From assembly GCA_036346405.1 (NCBI GenBank), contig CM070546.1, positions 95,044,955 through 95,108,954 on the forward strand: DNA of 64,000 nucleotides, read 5' to 3'. The notes beneath the pieces are model-generated. The model worked only from the letters and a program-made list of their open reading frames with translations. It searched no databases and was not told the origin of the DNA. This document shows positions 1 through 12,120 of this stretch, one piece after another; positions within the stretch are counted from its first letter, which is position 1; each line of letters starts with the position of its first letter. The position numbers and the translations under genes are program-made. This stretch comes from Phyllostachys edulis. Its lineage: Eukaryota > Streptophyta > Magnoliopsida > Poales > Poaceae.

Positions 1-1302
1 CCATCGCTATCTATCTTATGATCATCATCATTACCTGCAAGGTTAGCTGCAAGAGTATATTCAACCTCAACATCACTAGCACGTACGTAACCACCATCTT
101 CTGTCGCAATGTACGCCCGCTGACTTGGGCAATATTTCATGATATGGCCCATCCTTTTGCAACGGTGGCACACAATCCCCGTTGTACGACCCGTGGAAGC
201 AACCGATGAAGAGCTCTGCGCTGGTGCCTGCACACTAGTAGATTTGCTCATCTCAAGTGCGCGTGACGGTGGTGGCGGTGCTGCTGAACGCGCCCTACTC
301 ACGGAGGGGGCAGCAGACCGAAAAAGAGGAGGTGGGGCTGTCTTGGCTTGCGCCGACATTGATCTTAATATAGACGTATTTCCAAAGTTGCTCCTTGTCC
401 TTTGTTGCCTACCCTGCAATTCCTTTTCTGCCAAACAAGCAAGCTGGAACAACCTATTGATATCATTGTACTCTTTGTAATCAACGATGTCCTGAATTTC
501 ATGCCTTAAGCCCCCATAAAAGAGAGCCATCTTATCCTCCTCGTCCTCAACAACATTACAACGCAGCATGCCTATTTGTAGTTCTTGATAATATTCTTAA
601 TAGATCTATTACCTTGGTCTAAGTGCTGCAATTTCTTACGCATATCACATTTAAAAGCAGGAGGAACAAATCTAGCATGCATAGCTACCTTCAATCTGTC
701 CCATGTATCAGGTGTTAAGCCAGAATTAACTACTTGATTCCACCAAATGATAGCAAAATCTTTAAATTCACTAGTGGCTTGTCTAACTCTATGCACTTCA
801 GGAACTAGATGGGCATTAAATTTTTGTTCAATTGTCATCTCCCAATCTAGATAAGTTTCAGTATCATAAACACCCGCAAAAGATGGTATGGTAAATTTAA
901 CTTTAGCAAATAGGTCATCATTAACACAAGCATTGTGGTGCTGAAAATTATTACCTCCCATGCCATGATGGTTGTGATGTAGGCGGTGTCATTGACGTGT
1001 ATCTTGAGCAGCATGAGCAGCATCGGCGTCGCGGTTTCGCCTCTCATTATCATCTCCCACCCAAGATCTTGGGTTGCATCGTGATCATACTTGCGTCCAT
1101 TGTTTGGTGGCTGATTCATCATTCTTTCAAGGCGCGTAGTGTGCGCTGCAATACTATCATTGATTGAGTGCTGCAATGTAGCCGTTGTAGCTTGAAGCTT
1201 CCTGTCAATGTCCTCATTAATGGTAGTGTGTTGTTTATCCAACAGCGCCATGAGCTCTCCTTTTACAACACACTCTTTCTCATCAGACATCTCACCTGCC
1301 AT
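1..1302 (-). pseudogene. Ty3/gypsy gag, frameshifted, runs off window
   Basis: This is the capsid/nucleocapsid gene of a gypsy retrotransposon. It starts at the ATG at 1302 (MAGEMSDEKE) and continues off the left edge. The N-terminal part is open from 1302 to about 960. The retrotransposon gag domain (FKDFAIIWWNQ, then DTWDRLKVAMHARFVPP and KLQHLDQGNRS) is in a second frame at 961-572. The rest, including LFYGGLRHEIQDIV and an intact C-x2-C-x4-H-x4-C zinc knuckle at 129-170 (VCHRCKRMGHIMKYC), is in a third frame. At least two frameshifts therefore break it. Protease and polymerase would lie left of the window. The PBS and LTR at 2410-3037 belong to it. The family assignment is firm; the lineage within Ty3/gypsy is not resolved. 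Confidence 0.88.
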
Positions 1303-2409
1303 GGTTAGTAGAAAACAAAAGACAACACAAAGGTATTATCCCTATCAACTACTAGGTGATGGAAGGTGGAATCACACACTCTCAAGCATCTTACCACACT
1401 CTCAAGCATCTTACCAATGCAATAGGTGGTATAGCCGGTGGCTGGTTTGTGATACCGTGTCGAGCGTAGGTACGATTGAAAGGGGGGACTTGTACTGATC
1501 AAGAGTATGTAGAGCTCGGAAGGCACAATATGGTAGCAAGGATTAGAAAAAACCGTAACCCGATTAACAAAGCTGAATAAGGGTCCAAAGTACTAGTCAT
1601 GGTTGCTGGTCTAAAAAGTGTCCCTAGCCCTAGCACAACACTGACTGAAACAAGGGACCAAACACAAAGGATTGAAGGGATGCAAGCAAACCTGATTACT
1701 TCTTTCTTTCTCTCTCTTTTTTTTGTGAATGCGCACCTGACTCAAATCTCTTCAAATTCCTCTTCCGGGTCTAGGGAGGTATATGGGTCACAAACTTTTT
1801 GTAAAATGCAGGGGTATAAAGGTAATTAAAAGATTCTCTCTCACTCTCTAAACTTTGATTTTTTTTATCGTGTTGCTGAAGTCAGATGAATCCTTCTGAA
1901 AACAACCTCTATTTTTTCTTTTTCTTTTTTTCCTTTTTTTCTCTGTCACAAACCAAAATCAATCTTGGTTAGGGTTTGCCACAGTAGGGACTTTGGCTGT
2001 CACAGTAGAGGTGTAGTGGCAGCAAGGTGCTGGAGTGTCACGGTGGCAAGGTGCTAGAGTGCCGCAGCACCGGTGGTGGCAGGGCAAATTGGCGGCTGAG
2101 GCAAGGAGAGCGACAGGGCGATTTGGTTGGCGCGGCAGGCGTTTGGATTAGTGTTGGTGTGGCAGCGGAGGGTGACGACTAGAGACCAAGAACACGACTC
2201 TAAACCAGCAACACGACTTAGACAAAGGACACAAATTCAACAACGTGAACCCAACAATGGAAATTGCAAAGGCACAAAGGGTGATGGGACAGCAGAAGAA
2301 CACGACGAACAAATTATTTTTGTGGAGCTAATTTTCTGGAGTTTTTAGGATGATGAACAGCAACTAATCTAAAAGGGGGGGAACTATGATTACCTAACGG
2401 GCAACCTTT
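1303..2409 (-). other. 5' leader of the first gypsy element
   Basis: Untranslated leader between the primer-binding site and the gag ATG. It holds a tandem copy of a short segment near 1378-1412 (CTCAAGCATCTTACC twice) and long T-rich tracts at about 1690-1720 and 1855-1945. Short ORFs on either strand have no recognisable protein and are not called. Confidence 0.6.
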
Positions 2410-2421
2410 GCTCTAATACCA
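2410..2421 (-). other. Primer-binding site, initiator-Met tRNA type
   Basis: Read on the minus strand this is TGGTATTAGAGC, one base from the plant initiator-Met tRNA 3' complement TGGTATCAGAGC. It lies five bases inside the LTR boundary at 2427, the normal position for reverse-transcription priming. Confidence 0.82.
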
Positions 2422-2426
2422 CCTAA

Positions 2427-3037
2427 TGTGACTGTGGCCCGATCTTCCGAAAGGTATTGATATGTCGATTGTGGAGAACACGACGTTGATGATCCAAAGG
2501 CTCCGACCAAAATGGATCGAACCCCTCGCAATCACTACACCACTACTCTAATGGTTATCAATCGTGCCGAACACAGTTGACCTCGCCAAGAAGGCTATCT
2601 CCTGCAAGCAAATCGAGAACACAAGTAAGAGAGTAGAAGATGCAATCTGAAATTGTATTGTGAATAATGATTAAGCTCATAAAGTTGGGGTTCCTCAAAC
2701 CAAACATACGCCAAAATTGCTATATAGAATAATCTAAAAAAACCCACTTAGAGAGGTGTCAGTAACTGACTATTTATGAGGAGAACAGGGGGAGAGGGAA
2801 TTTCGGCCAAGGGGGTTGGCGCACAAGACAAGGGGTGCGCATAGCCCCTGGTTTCCTATCCTATTACATGACCTGTGGGTCCAATGGAAGGTGGCGTAGC
2901 ACCTAATGCTCTCGGCTTAAGATGGAGTAGAAGTAAAACTTGTGGCCGAGCTAAAAACTTGGGGAGGAGATCTTGTGCTGATGGACTTCCTTTTCTTGGG
3001 CACAATTAGATGGACTTCTTTTTCTTGGGCGCAATCA
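2427..3037 (-). repeat. LTR of the first gypsy element
   Basis: About 611 bp. It is bounded on the plus strand by TGTGACTG next to the PBS and, at the far end, by CGCAATCA, so it reads TG...CA. A TATA-like box (CATAAATA on the minus strand) lies at 2771-2778. The inner border is fixed by the PBS. The outer border at 3037 is inferred from the TG dinucleotide and from the end of a pol reading frame there, so it may be off by a few bases. The partner LTR is outside the window. Confidence 0.65.
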
Positions 3038-3310
3038 GCGCAAATGACCAGAACTTGAGGGATCCTTCCCATTATTCCTAAGTAACAAAATATCACAATT
3101 ATTAGTTAGTATACCATTCTGCACAGATAAATTATTAGCACCTAGAAAAGAGCTTACCTCATAATTTAAGTGACGTGCACGAGCTCTTGTCATAGGACCT
3201 TGTAGTTCAGCAACCGGATCTGGAGGATTTTTTGTAGTGTGTGTATCTGAAGGAGTGATGTCCTCATCACGGGGCGCTTGGGGCAGCCTGGTGTGCGGTC
3301 GAGGAAAACC
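3035..3310 (-). pseudogene. C-terminal tail of a gypsy gag-pol polyprotein
   Basis: The minus-strand frame ends with GPMTRARARHLNYEVSSFL and then a run ending LLLRNNGKDPSSSGHLR. This resembles the terminal segment of pol in grass gypsy elements of the kind that carry the gag at 1-1302. No integrase or RT lies upstream; the frame instead runs straight into gag of a different element. Its stop codon falls at the first bases of the LTR. It is best read as the last remnant of a neighbouring copy of the first element whose 5' part was lost by deletion or recombination. Confidence 0.6.
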
Positions 3311-4193
3311 ACCGCTTGCTGAAATTTGAGCGGCCCTCTTCCTCTTTCTTGATTCATCCAAGGCTTGACTCTTGCTCTCTACCACTATGGCCGACCATAT
3401 GTTGAAAGTTCCAGAAGTCATGGACGGTGAGCACAAGTTGCATCTCCTCCATTAAGCCATTCATGAAACGGCTTTGACAGTGCATGTCGGTGGAGACGTC
3501 ATCTGGAGCATAACGAGCTAAAAAGTTCAACTGTGTAGATACTTCGTGCCACTCTTCATTCCTTGCTTGAGGGCAAGGAATTGTTGTTGCTTTATCAACA
3601 AAATTCCCTCAGGGATGTGAGCCTCCTGGAAAGCGCACCTTGAATTTGTTCCAAGTTGGAACGTCTCCATTTAGTTGCATGGCGGAGAAATTGTCCCACC
3701 AAGCGCTCGCGGCTGCCTCCAGCTGATAGCTGACGAACAAGACTCTCTCAATGCCAAATCATTAAGCAATCACTATCTTCTTCTCGGTGGTCTGGAGCCA
3801 ATCCTCCACCTCCATGGGATCTTCAGTGCTCAAGAAAGTTGGGGTATTCGTTCGCTAGAAGTCAGCGAGTCCCCCATGTGCCCTTTGTGCTCCCGATGGT
3901 CCTGGCGCTGGGGAGGTGTTGCGGGCGATGATCTCAAGGATCCGAGTTTGATCTATTTGGTTCCTTTCAATCTGTGCCAGGACTTCCTCCATCGTAGGTG
4001 GCAGGGGAAGTACTTATTCTCGCTGACCGCCTTGCTGAAATTGGCGGTTTGCTCGCTCCACTCGCTCACCCCGAGTGTGGGGCTCTAGATCAGCACAGGG
4101 AGGGGGTCTCGGGTGTGGAGATCCCTCTTCTTCTTGAGCTCTCAAACGAGTGGTAGCTCCTACCATCCTATTGCCACAAGGATGGTTAGCCAT
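3311..4193 (-). pseudogene. Chromovirus-like gag of the second gypsy element, broken
   Basis: Starts at the ATG at 4193 (MANHPCGNRMVGATTRLRAQ). Pieces recognisable across frames are MEEVLAQIERNQIDQTR, TPTFLSTEDPMEVEDWL, AAASAWWDNFSAM, LNFLARYAPDDVSTD and RFMNGLMEEMQLVL, then SKSQALDESRKRKR. That is the usual order of a gypsy gag domain with its xxWL and ARYAP motifs. Stops near 4040 and 3775, with frame changes, disrupt it. It ends where the foreign pol tail begins, so zinc knuckle, protease and polymerase are missing. Its PBS and LTR are at 5555-6722 and 22597-24221. Confidence 0.75.
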
Positions 4194-4548
4194 AGATGAA
4201 AGATATGTTCAATGAGTGCGAACCAAATTCTGGACAGCGAGCGTATACTACTTTATCTAGCATGCATAATGATATAAAATGCGCAAAAACTTAACACCAA
4301 ATGGGTGTACAAAGGCACTAGGTCTTGTACAAGATCCGTAAAAGCAAAAGATAGTTTTCCGGCACGATTACATTCATATTAGCCCGTAGGTGAATGACAA
4401 TCGCCTGAAACAAAAAGTTCTTGCAATAAAACATAAAAGAGTTCAACAACGCTATCCTATTACATAAAATTAAAGATAGATGCTCATTGAACACACTTCC
4501 GTAGAGTGAGCTTGCGACCCTAATGTCCTAGTCATCGGTGTAGTTATC
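4194..4548 (-). other. Spacer between leader ORF and gag
   Basis: AT-rich leader sequence of the second gypsy element. I see no gene, repeat or conserved motif in it. Confidence 0.5.
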
Positions 4549-5349
4549 TCAATTGAAATTCACAGGGAATTCACTAAGGAGATGATATCCAGGTGATCCT
4601 AAGTCTTTGGGGTCGAACGGGTTAACGAGACGCAATGGAGATCCTTGTTCGACCACGTGGCCTCCAGCAGGGTCTGGCCTATGGGTGCGAGCAATGCCCA
4701 CTGACATACGGGCTTGGTGTCTTGGCCCATAGTTGGGTACTCGTCCTCCCACTTCGGGAAGACAGCACTTCGGAGGTGCAGAAGCATATGGGGAGACCTC
4801 GTTTGTGCCAAAAAGCATGTTACAGTGAATGAGCCCCATGTTACACATGAGTTGTAGGTGCTCCTGGGCCACCATGAGATGTTGTAGTGTCTTGTACAAC
4901 TCATGCATAGAGCAGTGATGAACTTGGTCCATGATATGAACCAACCTTGCTAATTGCCTCACTTGGGGATCTTCCTCGTACTGGATCCTAGCGCAGGTGT
5001 TTACCTCCGTGTCATGTTCTCGCATGGGAAAGTGGTCGTATGGTGGTTGAGACAACTCCGTCAAGTCATGACGAAGATGGCTCATGGCCACACGAGCCAC
5101 TTCCTACAACGCCATGGTCTCAGAAGTGCCACGTGCCTGGAAACAATACAGAATGCTTCTCATAACTTGTCTTGAGGTGATGTTGATCACTGCCAGGTAT
5201 TCTTCCATGCCTGGTCCTTTGTTGTGGTGGTAGATAGAGTACTGGGGTTGATACGTGAAGTTGGCCCTCCACATCATGTCTCAAAGAAGCGCCGGATAAC
5301 CATCAACATTCTCCGCTTGGGTTTCCTTGACCAAGTACTGATGACTCAT
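4549..5349 (-). pseudogene. Extra ORF upstream of gag in the second gypsy element
   Basis: One reading frame runs from the ATG at 5349 (MSHQYLVKETQAENVDGYPA) to the stop at 4549, about 266 codons, with two premature stops: a TGA after GYPALL and a TAG before EVARVAMSHL. Segments include GPGMEEYLAV, RSILYCFQARGTSETM and RHDLTELSQPPYDHFP. It lies between PBS and gag, on the same strand. I recognise this style of protein as one that recurs in grass gypsy leaders but cannot name a function. There are no membrane segments or zinc motifs. Its length and the one-frame integrity apart from two nonsense changes argue that it was once translated. Confidence 0.55.
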
Positions 5350-5554
5350 CTAAAGGCAAGAAGGACAAGGCAAGAGGGAAAGTTAGTTTATAAATCCAAA
5401 TGAGAGTAGGGTAAGAAAATGACTCTAAGCTGGATAAAGAATAAAAGAGATACATAACTTGACTTTCTGAAATTCATTTGATAATTTAAAATACTTTGCG
5501 TAAAAGACTTGCTTAACACTATCGCCAGTGTTATTTCTAACCTACAGTAAGTAT

Positions 5555-5567
5555 GGCTCTAATACCA
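5555..5567 (-). other. Primer-binding site of the second gypsy element
   Basis: Minus strand TGGTATTAGAGCC, initiator-Met tRNA type with one mismatch, five bases inside the LTR that begins at 5573. Confidence 0.85.
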
Positions 5568-5572
5568 AACGT

Positions 5573-6722
5573 TGTGAGGACCTTAAATAACTCTGGGCCT
5601 TAAATAAATGAATTTCAAATTAACTCCATCCAAGTGAGAATTCCTGACCGAAACTAGAGTTCCAATGATCACGCGTACTGCTCCCCCGCACAGTATATAT
5701 TACACTGGGTTCCTAAGGAACATAGGATTTCACGGTGGCTATGTCCTCACACCACCTATGGTCTAAACCAATAAAACCCACCCCTTACTTGACTTAGCTG
5801 CTCCCAACCCGCGTTTGGTAGTACAATAGTTACTTGGAATGACAGCCCAAGGCTTGATCCTTAACGATCCGGACAAGTCTACCACATACCCGAGTCTCGT
5901 GCACAAAGGCACCCTCACTAACAACCTCTTGTCCAGACCAAAAACCATTTTAAATAACAAAGTTTAGACTCAAATGACCAAATACGAAGATCTGGATCAA
6001 AAGTATAGAAGATAAGGATGTTGTGTTTCCCACGATCGACGGGATAAGCCCGTTAATCGGACAATCGACAATTCTAGACTTGCATGGCTAAGCACTCCAT
6101 AAACAAAATAGAATACATCTCAACCATCTATCCTTAAGCATATATGTAGTGGAAATTGACAAGGATAGCATCACGAGTAGGACATAACTAACTACACATC
6201 ACAAAAATATTGACATAACAAAATAGCATGCATGCAAATATCATTGCATTTCAAAACACTACTTATCAAAAGCCAGGATCAACATGATGCAAAAACAAAG
6301 TTCAAATGATGCTTGTCTTGCTAGTATTCGAGTTGCTCGCTCTCAGTAGCGTAGGAGTCTACGTCGATCACTTCGGAATCTATATAAAATGACATCGAAT
6401 AAACACCAAGAAAAACCTAAAAATTTAAATTGCTCAAAAATGCATGAATTGTATACAGTAGCTAGATGATGAATTTAGGTGAAAGAATTATTCCGATTGG
6501 TGTTAGTATGTGAAAGTTATAGTAGTTTGAAAAATCAGATTTCTTGAGAATGCTGAAAACAGTGCTTTGGTTACTATTTAACGGTTCGGCTATACATGGT
6601 CAGAAGAGGTTCGACTACATGACGTCGGGAGTCCAAAAACACAGAGAAACTCTTGGGTCTTCACTTCTGTGCTTGCCGTTGTCGATGTGGTCCACGATGA
6701 TACGCTAAGCAATTGAATGCAT
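5573..6722 (-). repeat. LTR of second gypsy element, 3' portion
   Basis: Begins TGTGAGGACC beside the PBS and is cut at 6722 by insertion of the 15.9 kb chromovirus. The rest resumes at 22597 and ends GGGATGTGACA at 24221, giving about 2.77 kb in total. The segment around 6380-6540 shares a block with the other long LTRs of the window (motifs like GATTGG...ATGTGAAAGTTAT), so these families are related. As the element is on the minus strand, this is the R/U5 side. Confidence 0.82.
6718..6722. repeat. Target site duplication TGCAT, left copy
   Basis: TGCAT directly precedes the LTR at 6723 and recurs at 22592-22596 directly after the other LTR. This proves that 6723-22591 is one insertion. Confidence 0.95.
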
Positions 6723-9700
6723 TGTGAGACCCCGACGTTTATTAAGCTCATAATACTTAGTCATCCAATTGACCATAGTATTATCAACCAAATAAACCCA
6801 GTCTCGAGAGATGTATACTTCCCAGAATGCAGTATACATACCTCACAACAAAAGAATGTATCAATTCCATACAACACATAGTACATAAGCAACAAACCAG
6901 AAGTTAATATTAATAAGGAATAGGTCATTACAAAGAGGGCCTTCGGCCAAATAACAACAAACTACAAAGATACACAATGAAGCAAAAGTGCCATAAAGAT
7001 GGCCCAAAATAAGAGCCAACCAAAGTGCCTTTAGCCCACAAGGCAATCGACCGACCGCCAAGCTAGTCGCTCTCCCAACCACCAAGACAACTCACAAAAG
7101 TAAAGCCCTTTGGGCTCTACCTCCTCTGCAACAAAGTTGTTAAGCAAAAGAAAATGAGTACAATAAATTGTTTATTGTACTCGCAAGACCGACGTGTAAG
7201 ATAACAGAACTATAATTTAGCTATATGCAAGCTTTATTTAAGTGGATGAGGCTTTGGACTCATTTAAGCACAAAGCAAGTTTTCATTTGCAATAATATAG
7301 TAGATTGAAAGCAATTTGACAAAGCATTTTAATTGTTGAAATAACAACGAGATAAATAACATGGTAACAACAACAAGAACAACCAGGAAGTGACCAACCC
7401 AAGTCACCACAACAATAGCATGAACTCCCGCTCATACCAACCATGTCAAGTTTTAATTAAAGGTTGTAGTCTAGTCTTGAACGACCTTACCAAGCATGTC
7501 CATAACCTAGGACGAGGCTATTCAATAGTTTTATCCTGCAGGTGTACCACTGTACCCACACGCCGGATCGCCTTTCCATTAGGCACACTACCTTTGGTAT
7601 GCTTACAGCTAAGTCCTCGAGATATTTCCAATGGACAATGCTAATTCGAGTCGCACAACCCACGGGAGAAGGAGACATCACACAACCTTCCCGAAGCTAA
7701 TGCTCCTCCCACATCACACACACATTTTATCTTTAAAACACACCAACCGAGCGACCCCAATTAACACCGCCCAAAGTACTTAGTCAAGAGGGGTTCCATA
7801 TGCCCCTCGTGTGGTTAGTACGTAAATCGCTGGCTTAGTGACCCAAGTACTCGGTCCTTAGGGACCCGGCATACCACCACATCCAAAAACCACGCCATCC
7901 ATCCAATATGCCCAAGTCTAAATCAATCTTTTATTTTCAGTTTTTGATTTTACAAATTAATCAAAGCACAAGTGCTGGACATATAGGAGTAATAATCAGT
8001 TTTGAGTGATCAAGACCATCGACTAAGTCGATGATTGCCCATTTCTATCGTTACTAAGCATGTCTAAGCAATTTAATCGAAACTACTAAGTGATAAGAGC
8101 TCATCCAACGAGCTCAAACCACAGCAAATAACCTAGGCTCATGGTAGTAGAGGATAAACAATTCCTACAGATCATGCAACTATAGGCTTGCTAGCGACAT
8201 TTAACACAAAGTAGCATGCATACATAGAAGTAAAACGATATATTAAGCTTTAAAGTAATGGGACAATGATGGAAATGATCAAACTGCTTGCCTTGCTGTT
8301 GCTGGTCAATTTGTTGCGGAGGGTCACTCTCGGGATCACCACAAATGTCGAAACCTAACGGAAAGGCGAGAAAGAACCGATAAGAACGACGAAAAACAAC
8401 AAAGACAGCACAACAAACGAACTCCAAATTCTCTGAATTTTCTACAGCAGCAAGAGGGTGATTTTAGGAATATTGCAACAAGAACCAATTGATTTGGATT
8501 CTCAATGCAAAAGTTATGAGCAAAACAATTCTGCTCAGCCCCTAAAATACCAAACTGCACTATTCATTAATTTAATTATGAGGCAACATTTTCTAGAACA
8601 GAAGTGAAGCTGAAATTTTTACTGTAAAACCAGCACCTCACGAGATGAATAACACAATTGAGTTCATCTCATTTGGAGCTATATTGCACTTTCTATAATT
8701 TTTCAAAAACAAGAACTTGAACAAAATTATAATGCACAAGTCCTCATTTTTATAACAGCAACAAGCTCAAAACTAATTTTCACAGTGAGTTCATTATTAG
8801 AGGAAACCAACAACGTTTATTAGAGGAAACCAACAACGTTGGTCTCACTCAAAAATAATCTACAGAGCATTAGTTTTGTATTTTACAAGTTAAGCATTGA
8901 TTTAAGTGTATATTTTAAAGTTGGTTTTAAAATCTAATGGCAAATTGTGCTCTGGAGTTGAACTCAACTTACAATCATTTTTGGATTAAAGTCAAGTCCA
9001 AGACAGAGCCAACATACTTTGAATGACCTCAAATGGATTTAAAATGAGAAAGATATGCAATTTTAAAGTTATACCTTTCTCGCCACAATTTAACAAACTC
9101 ACTAGGACTTTCTAAAAACTCTAAAGACACAGGAGAACATATGCGGCTCAGATCAAACACGGGGAGGTCCTCAGCGGTTGAGATCTTCCAAAGGAAGATC
9201 CAAACTATCAAGATCTCCCGAGGAAGATCTACATCGCCGAGACCTCACGGGGAGGTCCCGGACGGTCCAGATGTTCCAAGGAGGTCCTTGATGGTCCAGA
9301 TCGTCCGAGGGAGGACCTTGACGGTCAAGATCTACCCGGGAGGTCATGAAAGGCCGAGATGGCTTCGGAGAGGTCCTAAGCGGAGGTCTAACGTCCACGA
9401 GACCTCCGTGGAGGTCCGGACGGCCAAGATTGCGCAAGGAGAGGTCTTGGGCGCTCCGGATCTCCTGGAGGAGGTCATGGATGTCCCAGAGCTCGCGATA
9501 AAATTAGCGCACGCGCACGCCCGCTTGGACAAGAGATTAAATGCGCTGTATTGGACATCAAGGAGGTCCGCGTGCGGAAGTCTTAAATGCGCAACACGGA
9601 GGATTAAATGCAGCTAAGACATGCCCATGATTTCAATGATTTGAGCACATGATTAGTGCATTAACTCGGCGGATCTTTGTCCGAAAACGGCAATAGCGCC

Positions 9701-12106
9701 GCAGCTTCTTGTCCAACAAGATCTGAGCTCAAAGAAGTGGTTATTGCCGCGATGCGGACCTCGCCATGACAACCAAAGACATCCCGTGTGCGCAATAGTG
9801 TTGCGCACACCATGAGCTCACTCTCGACGGCGACGACGATTTTAATCGCCATGAGCCGAGAGGACAGAGATGACCAAGACGGCCAAAAGACAAAATGCAA
9901 AAAGGAAGCTCATGCATGACATTCAAGCGTGTGCTCAACAAAAAGCTCCGCGACATCATTCAGCGGTGCCAACAACTAAGGGACTAACAGGGGAGTACCG
10001 GAGGTCCTTAAGATGCCGGGAGGTCGTGGAGGTGATGACCGAGTTGGGGAAGACAATGAAGCTTCACGCCCAAGGCACCAGCTCAAGCTCAACTTTGTCC
10101 ACCTCTGAAAAATGCCCAAACAAATTAAGTTAGGGTTAACTTCCAAGAGGTTTTGGGAGCAAAAGTGAGCGAGGGTTTGAAAAGGAGCCACTGAACTTCT
10201 TATGCCACCGAGGAGCTCCAAGGACTTCAACAATGGCAGCCACCAAAGGAGGAGGTGAGTGAGGAGGAGCTCACCACGCACAAGATGCAAGGCCGAGATC
10301 CGTTAGTGTGCAAAGGAAGCCAAGGGAGGCTTCAAGGGATAATTATAGCTGAGGTGATGGTTATGAGTGGGGCTAAGCTCCATGGTGAGCTTAGCCCACG
10401 GGTTGGTCCATGGGGTGGCAAGGACATGAGGTTGACAAGGGGGCAGGCCTATGCCGACTGAAGCGGAAAGTCGACCAGCATTAAATGCGGTCGTGAGAGA
10501 GTCGTGAAAAGGACACAATGGCGGCAGCAATAACTCCACTGGCCTCGAGCACGCATGCGTGACCAAGGTAGGAGAAGAACAGGAGGTCCTTATGACCGCT
10601 GGATAAGACACAGGAGAGGTCCTGCCCTCCGATGTCATTTTTGAACCGTTACGCCAAAGGATCGGAGCAGTCCCACCACACGATCAAGGATGGGGAGGTC
10701 GTGGCCCTCCGATTTCCTTAATGTGTAAGCGCACGTGAGAAAATGGGACAGAGGTCCAAAGCGTTGATCTCCATCCAGCAGCACGGACCTCTGTGAGGTC
10801 TTAACTGCACGCCAACATAAAAGCTCGAGGGGAGGTCATGGCCTTTGGATTAAAATCCAAGGGCACCGACTGATGGGGAGGTCTCGACACGCACAAGGTG
10901 AAAGGGAGGTTCGAGGCCTTGCGGCGAAGCGCAAAGGAGGTCTTAGCCTCCGATTTGGATCTAAGGGCTCCAGAGATGGTCCGAACTGCCCATTGATTAT
11001 CGACCGCGAGATGTAAATCCAACGGCCAATAAAGGGTGGTCCGAACAGCCCCTTTGATCTCGTGCGTTGAGCAGAGATCCAAAGGTGGAAAAAAGACAAG
11101 GGAGGTCATGGCAGTGGATTTTCACCCAAGGGCTATGACCTCAACAAGGCGGAGGACCTTCTCAGTAATGTTTTTGAGGAGGTCGTGGCCTTTGGATGTA
11201 AATCCAACGGCTGCGACCTCAAGTGAGTGCAAAGGGAGGTCTGATAGTTAGGTTGAGAGGAGGAGGTCACGACCATGGATTTCCAATCCAATGGCTGTGA
11301 CCTCACGTAGGTGCGATGCCTAAGTGGTTTAACAGCGAGGGGAGGTCAGGGCCGGTTGGATCTTAATCCAAGGGCCAAGACCTCAACAAGGTGGAAGGTG
11401 GTTTTTGAGGTTTGATAACAAGGGGAGGTCAGGGCCGGTTGGATCTTAATCCAAGGGCCAAGACCTCAACAAGGTGGGAGGTCTTCGCGGTGTTGATCAT
11501 GAGGAGGTCGTGGTGTTGGATGTAAATCCAACACGCGACACTGATCAAGGTGGAGAGGAGGTCACTGTGGGTGCAGACATGGTCGGGGCCGACCAACTTT
11601 TGAACATGGCTAGCCCAAGGAACAAAGTAGGCTTTTGAATTTAGTTTTCAACAAACTGGGACTTAGCAGAATTATTTGGGATAGCATTTCAACTCCAAAA
11701 TTCATGAAATTTTTACAGGAGCTTGTTGACAAGAAGATTAACCTTACATAAAATTTCCAGAGGTTATTATGCAATGCATTTTCTCAGGAAATTCATTAAG
11801 GTTGTTCAATGATTCATTTTGCCTCCAAAATTATCAAACAAGTTTTACAACTTGTGATATTTTTCAGAGGGGTCCCACCTCAGTTTTAGGACCAAGGAAA
11901 ATACTTTCCAATTGTTTGGCACAAGATTTAAGATAATTGGAAAAGGAATTTGACTTTTGGTCAACAAGAGCTTTGTGTTTTGGATTACACAACTCTTGGA
12001 CAAGAATTACATGAGATTTTAGGGTTTTCAAGTTGTGAAAAAAGTTTTAATTTCTACACATATAATTATACTTGATTAACCCTAATTACACATTTGGGAT
12101 GTTACA
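6723..12106 (-). repeat. 3' LTR (copy A) of the 15.9 kb chromovirus
   Basis: Runs from TGTGAGACCCCGACG to TTGGGATGTTACA on the plus strand (TG...CA). It aligns end to end with copy B by eye, with scattered small gaps. A copy-specific 23-bp tandem duplication lies near 8797-8842 (TTATTAGAGGAAACCAACAA twice; once in copy B). A TATA-like box is degenerate here (minus CTATAATT at about 10342-10349). The palindrome array is at about 10838-11545. Short ORFs on both strands are not coding. Confidence 0.95.
10838..11545. repeat. Phased palindrome array in LTR copy A
   Basis: Repeated imperfect palindromes of about 41 bp begin GAGGTC and end GACCTC around a core TTGGAT...AATCCAA. Clear units start at 11102, 11179, 11263, 11342, 11425 and 11504, that is every 77-84 bp. 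An outlying weaker unit is at about 10838. Confidence 0.85.
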
Positions 12107-12120
12107 AAATCTCTCCCCTT
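12107..12120 (-). other. Polypurine tract
   Basis: The minus strand reads AAGGGGAGAGATTT immediately before the 3' LTR. This is the expected plus-strand primer for reverse transcription. Confidence 0.75.

Noticed and set aside
9141..9617. 158-codon plus-strand ORF in LTR copy A
   Set aside because: It spans the GGAGGTC repeats, is antisense to the element, and the matching region of copy B is broken by small gaps.
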